A DNA stretch of 17,817 bases from CAZIVO01 sp964542765 (GTDB taxonomy: Bacteria; Planctomycetota; UBA1135; UBA2386): contig CAZIVO010000074.1 of assembly GCA_964542765.1 (NCBI GenBank), positions 1 to 17,817 on the forward strand, in the 5' to 3' direction. Made by a program: the position numbers and the translations under genes. Positions 15,401-17,817 of the stretch are shown one piece after another. The first letter of the stretch is position 1. Every line of letters starts with the position of its first letter. The notes under the pieces are model-generated. The model saw only the letters and a list, made by a program, of their open reading frames with translations. It was not told the DNA's origin and ran no database searches.

Positions 15401-16731
15401 ACACCCGGAGAGCTCTCATCCCACGGCTCCGCTTGCGCGATGGTTCGGAAACGGGATGCCGCGAGTTCCTCGCGAGGATCGTCGCAATGCAAGGTCGGCG
15501 GAAGGGTTTCATGCCAAAGGGAGAGCACCGCCTTGATCAGACCGGCGATGCCGGCAGCCGGCATCGCATGACCGATCATTGACTTGACCGAGCCCAGACC
15601 AGCACGCGAACTTCCTCCCTGCTCCGGGCCAAAGATCCTGGTCAAGGTCGCCACTTCCGAAGTGTCTCCCGCCGGAGTTCCTGTCCCGTGCGCCTCGACC
15701 AGACCGATGCTCCCGGGATCGCGCGGGTCGAGTTGTGCCATATCCCACGCCCGGGAGAGAGCCAACGCTTGGCCACGCTGACCCGGCAACATCAAACTGG
15801 TTTCACGGCCATCGCTGGCGACGCCAACGCCACGAACAACCGCATAGATACGATCGCCATCACGCTCTGCATCATCAAGCCGCTTGAGCACGACAACGCC
15901 GACACCCTCACCCATCAAGATGCCGTCCGCTCGGCGATCGAAGGGGCGAATCTGCCCCGACCGACTCAGCGCTCCGAGTTGACAGAACACGCTCCAGAAC
16001 GAAACGTCGTGACAGATATGGACGCCGCCGGCAATCACCATATCGCTGCGTCGAGTAACGAGATCGGACATGGCTCGATCAACAGCAATCAGCGAACTCG
16101 CACAAGCAGCATCGATCGCATAACTCGGACCGTGCAAATCAAGTCGGTTCGCAACTCTCGAAGCCACAAGATTGGGCACGAGTCCAATGACTGTGTCCGG
16201 ACCATGATGACCAAGCCCGGCAAGGAAATCCTGCTTGATGATTTCTGCTTGTTCATCAGTGAGAGTTGGAACCACGGTCCGGAGGTTGCCGATGAATTCC
16301 TCGCCACTCCTGACCCGCTGAACAAGACGAGCCATTCCGCGATTCAAATAGCCGCCTCTTCCCAAGATCACACCCGTGGATTCCCTGGGGAAGTCCCGGT
16401 CCGCATAACCAGCATCCTTCAAGGCTCGAGCCGTGACCTCGAGCGTCAGCAGTTGATCGGGCTCACCCTCCTTGGCGGCCACTGGCATGACGCCCCAGTG
16501 CATCGCATCGAAGCGTGCGAAGTCGTCAACGAAGCCACCCCGCCGGCAATAGATGCGATCGACAGCCGATGATTCGGGGTCGTAAAAGGTCGACTCCCAG
16601 CGACTCTCGGGAACGTCGCTGATTCCGTCACGGCCAGCAACGATATTACTCCAGTATGAATCAAGATCTCCCGCACCCGGAAAGATGCAAGACATCCCGA
16701 TGATCGCAACATCATTGGGGCGCTGAGTCAT
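12463..16731 (-). CDS. Iterative type I synthase: KS-AT-DH with C-terminal phosphopantetheinyl transferase
   Basis: The 1422-residue product contains four recognisable domains. Ketosynthase, about 5-466: Cys210 in 'DAACASS', His348 in 'EAHGTGT', Lys383 and His388 in 'SVKSMIGHA'. Acyltransferase, about 557-830: Ser625 in 'GHSIGEW', His726 in 'SGFHSPHF'; the usual FPGQG is 'FPGVDAD'. Dehydratase double hotdog, about 945-1195: His959 ('LEDHCFF'), and Asp1114 and Gln1118 in 'LLDNAGQ'. PPTase, about 1208-1420: 'GVDIE' at 1331-1335 and 'WVAKEAVNKALG' at 1370-1381. No ACP motif occurs in the 860-945 linker. The KS has features I associate with PUFA/hglE/enediyne-type iterative synthases (for example 'IYCRRGGF' and a long segment before the active Cys). 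It starts 33 bases after the stop of the upstream modular gene and should work with that gene's ketoreductase and the free ACP. The product is unknown; a lipid-like reduced chain is an inference. Confidence 0.92.
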   Translation of the reverse strand: MTQRPNDVAIIGMSCIFPGAGDLDSYWSNIVAGRDGISDVPESRWESTFYDPESSAVDRIYCRRGGFVDDFARFDAMHWGVMPVAAKEGEPDQLLTLEVTARALKDAGYADRDFPRESTGVILGRGGYLNRGMARLVQRVRSGEEFIGNLRTVVPTLTDEQAEIIKQDFLAGLGHHGPDTVIGLVPNLVASRVANRLDLHGPSYAIDAACASSLIAVDRAMSDLVTRRSDMVIAGGVHICHDVSFWSVFCQLGALSRSGQIRPFDRRADGILMGEGVGVVVLKRLDDAERDGDRIYAVVRGVGVASDGRETSLMLPGQRGQALALSRAWDMAQLDPRDPGSIGLVEAHGTGTPAGDTSEVATLTRIFGPEQGGSSRAGLGSVKSMIGHAMPAAGIAGLIKAVLSLWHETLPPTLHCDDPREELAASRFRTIAQAEPWDESSPGVPRRAAVNAFGFGGINAHVVLEEHLGSKSRSTVVKAPSPEKVLMLAAADTAGLLDVLRGSGDHDAEGVCRLAVFDPTPERIEKAVKIIERGQPFRDRKGYIWFSPRGLASDGGRVAFLFPGVDADFRPRIEDVAHWAGRSFIESGDASELERTGVGIILVNRLLCEVLGEVGIHPDFVAGHSIGEWSAMIAAKVISGDAVDDLLSRLEPGQLVVSGVVFAAVGAGAERIKPIIDQFEEVHVSHDNCPHQSIVCGPEAEVDATVAQLLESGVLSQKLSFQSGFHSPHFAQFLQPIREDIEGLSIQPASIPIWSATTCSPYPCEEDAVHSLFTEHLVQPVRFRELTQNLWDEGARIFVQVGTGSLVGFADDTLKGKEHLAISANVPQRTGMEQLQRLAAALWVEGVSFQHERLLLPSALPEIQPPMQLNLGAPLIRLKTSVAIDPSSRVVVPPDGELGPVMAAVMENLAAIESSQSEVLAAFEAGETTGHEPPQPLVSEVRQTSFSLSLDTWPELEDHCFFRQPAGWPDSRDGFPVVPMTASLALMMDAARESSAGRVVVGIENVRAYRWMAADTDREISVEARPDGEDRVHVRIGDFNEGTVVLASEYPDAPAADFTPAADEEIPMTAAQVYEDRWMFHGPRYQGIEELIGVGDRSVRGVIEALPARGALLDNAGQLMGLWIMLNCETDRMAMPVMIESIRFFGPDPGSRQRFECQVSIRSLGKRQVVADIELSHDGHLWARIKGWVDHRFQTDDRIWPVMFTPERKGLAREHPIIPNCAITSVDFNERNMVDYMAGRFLNREQFASYAALESAEQKRWLYGRIAAKDAVRFFLWGRGAGDVYPIEVEIEDDSSGRPVVRVPGGEDLRISIAHKDNVAIALVSEGRDIGVDIERAEGRGGESEQADLTAEEREFLPEENRAEWATRFWVAKEAVNKALGKESDSHSHSRRITGIDGERLLVGGVWVHTIQDGEFVIGWTP

Positions 16732-16764
16732 TGGATCGTCGTCCCGCAGCGACGCCTTGCCACC

Positions 16765-17817
16765 CTACACCATCACCGCCGGATCGGCATTCATCAGAAT
16801 GACCTGGGCGTCCTCTTTGGAACCTCGTCCGATTTCCTCGATCAGGCTGGATGCCCCTGCCGACAGAGAGATCAGTCCGACACCTCGGCGATCGTACTCC
16901 GCCCGCAGTTCAGGAGAAACCATTCCCACNNNNNNNNNNTCCCAAGGCCCCCAGTTGACCGACAAGAAGCGCGTGGTAGAACGCTCATTGAGGTAATGGG
17001 CAAGCTTGTCCAAAACATCGTTCGCCGCCGCATAATCCACTTGTCCCCGGTTGCCAAAGGCCCCGGACACACTCGAGAAAAACACAACAACACGAACATC
17101 GTCACGAAGCTTGTCTGCGAGAGTCATCGCACCACTGACCTTGGTGTCGAATACCCGGTCGAAAGACTCCTGCGTCTTGTGCGCGATCAGCTTGTCCTCC
17201 AACACTCCCGCTCCGTGAATGACCGCATCAATTCGGTCATGTCGCTCGTAAATTGATTCGATGAACTGGCCAAACGCCTCACCGTCACGAACATCGACTG
17301 ATTGATAGCGGACCGTCGCACCCGCCTCTTCGATCGTCCGAAGCGTTGATCGGATCTCCCGCGCAGCGAGGATCTTGCGAGCCTCGCCCTCGATCTCGAC
17401 CAATCTCGCCTCCGGCCGTCTTTCGATCAGGAGGCGCTTGAGCGCAATGCTATCCTCGGCCGCCGCTGTAACCGGATCCTCACATCTATTCGCCAAAGGT
17501 GTGCGGCCTACAAGCTCGAGATGGCAACGGGAAGCCTGCGCAATCTCGATGGCCACCCGCGCCGTGATACCGCGTGCGCCACCCGTAACCAGAACAACAG
17601 CATCACGTGAAAGACTATCTATACCGAGACTCTCTCCCGCCGAGCCCTCGCCATTCATCTCGTGTGCATCAGGCACCACCTTCATGACATGCCGTTGGCC
17701 CTCGCGATATCCCACCTCAACGACATCGTCGTCGTCAGCAAGCATCTCATCCACGACGATACGCGCGAGGAGATTGGCATCTTCGCTCGGATCTACATCG
17801 ATCGCCCGCGACCGAAC
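16765..17817 (-). CDS. 3' end of a large synthase gene ending in a ketoreductase domain (partial)
   Basis: The frame is open from the right edge of the window to a TAG at 16765-16767, so only about the last 350 residues are visible. Counting residue 1 as the codon at 17752-17754, the NADPH-binding motif is TGGARGIT (57-64), with 'IHGAGVLEDKLI' near 180. The catalytic residues are Lys205, Ser228 ('FFSSVSG'), Tyr241 and Asn245 ('DYAAAND'). 'NWGPW' and 'RRGVGLISLSAG' follow. This is a PKS/PUFA-type ketoreductase that reduces beta-keto acyl-ACP. 'LED' at the LDD position resembles B-type ketoreductases, a weak stereochemical hint. The segment before it ('VVEVGYREGQRHVMKV') resembles the linker preceding KRs in PfaA-like enzymes, so KS, AT and ACP domains probably lie upstream. 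A 10-N gap removes residues just after NWGPW. GTG17754 is not the real start. Confidence 0.88.
   Translation of the reverse strand, partial: VRSRAIDVDPSEDANLLARIVVDEMLADDDDVVEVGYREGQRHVMKVVPDAHEMNGEGSAGESLGIDSLSRDAVVLVTGGARGITARVAIEIAQASRCHLELVGRTPLANRCEDPVTAAAEDSIALKRLLIERRPEARLVEIEGEARKILAAREIRSTLRTIEEAGATVRYQSVDVRDGEAFGQFIESIYERHDRIDAVIHGAGVLEDKLIAHKTQESFDRVFDTKVSGAMTLADKLRDDVRVVVFFSSVSGAFGNRGQVDYAAANDVLDKLAHYLNERSTTRFLSVNWGPWXXXXVGMVSPELRAEYDRRGVGLISLSAGASSLIEEIGRGSKEDAQVILMNADPAVMV
16930..16939. other. Assembly gap of 10 N inside the ketoreductase
   Basis: Ten N lie between codons for NWGPW and VGMVS. The reading frame stays open across them at the drawn length, implying up to four undefined residues. 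In related ketoreductases I recall only a few residues between these motifs, so the drawn length is plausible but unproven. Confidence 0.95.

Noticed and set aside
15688..16572. A 294-codon open frame on the + strand opposite the ketosynthase.
   Set aside because: It is antisense to conserved KS motifs including the active Cys and has no domain-like pattern of its own.
16765..17754. Treating the ketoreductase as a free-standing 329-residue reductase starting at GTG17754.
   Set aside because: The frame stays open for a further 21 codons to the window edge and the N-terminal sequence resembles an inter-domain linker, so it is the end of a larger protein.

Overview
This window looks like a draft-assembly contig, probably from a member of the Planctomycetota or another PVC-like lineage. 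The evidence is the paired DUF1549/DUF1553 (PSCyt2/PSD1) and DUF1501 genes, a large secreted cytochrome c with an embedded PA14 domain next to a secreted beta-propeller, and a truncated secreted-protein tail at the left edge of a kind I associate with planctomycetes. The assignment rests on family knowledge and was not tested. Two runs of N (100 and 10 bases) mark assembly breaks, both inside genes.

Layout, left to right. (i) 1-4491, + strand: the tail of a secreted protein, then a two-gene unit: a five-haem cytochrome c with a PA14 domain (317-3019), overlapped by 7 bases by a beta-propeller of the PVC dehydrogenase / sorbosone-dehydrogenase-like type (3013-4491). (ii) 4502-6248, - strand, convergent with the previous unit: a membrane-anchored protein with two N-terminal transmembrane segments, a long Lys/Glu/Arg/Ala helical repeat and a C-terminal pentapeptide-repeat domain. 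It is split by the 100-N gap. (iii) 6521-10493, - strand: a PSD1-type protein (DUF1549, golvesin-like, DUF1553) followed 13 bases later by a Tat-exported DUF1501 protein. (iv) 10623-17817, - strand: a lipid/polyketide synthase locus. In transcription order it holds the 3' end of a large modular synthase ending in a ketoreductase, a 1422-residue KS-AT-DH protein with its own C-terminal phosphopantetheinyl transferase, a free acyl carrier protein, and two paralogous alpha/beta hydrolases.

How the genes fit together. Region iv reads as one operon: gaps are at most about 50 bases and the last three genes overlap, with TTG and GTG starts. The KS resembles those of polyunsaturated fatty acid, heterocyst-glycolipid (hglE-type) and enediyne-like iterative synthases. 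The likely logic is that the PPTase domain activates the carrier proteins, KS/AT/KR/DH build a reduced or partly unsaturated acyl chain, and one or both hydrolases release or edit it. The product cannot be read from the sequence. Regions i and iii look like two independent extracytoplasmic PVC modules. I see no tRNA, rRNA, CRISPR array, transposase or phage gene.

The strongest candidate for something undescribed is region iv: an unusual KS-AT-DH-PPTase order without an internal ACP, an AT lacking the usual oxyanion-hole Gln motif, and a hydrolase pair in which one copy has apparently lost its acidic triad residue. The pentapeptide protein with its 29-residue helical super-repeat is the second.
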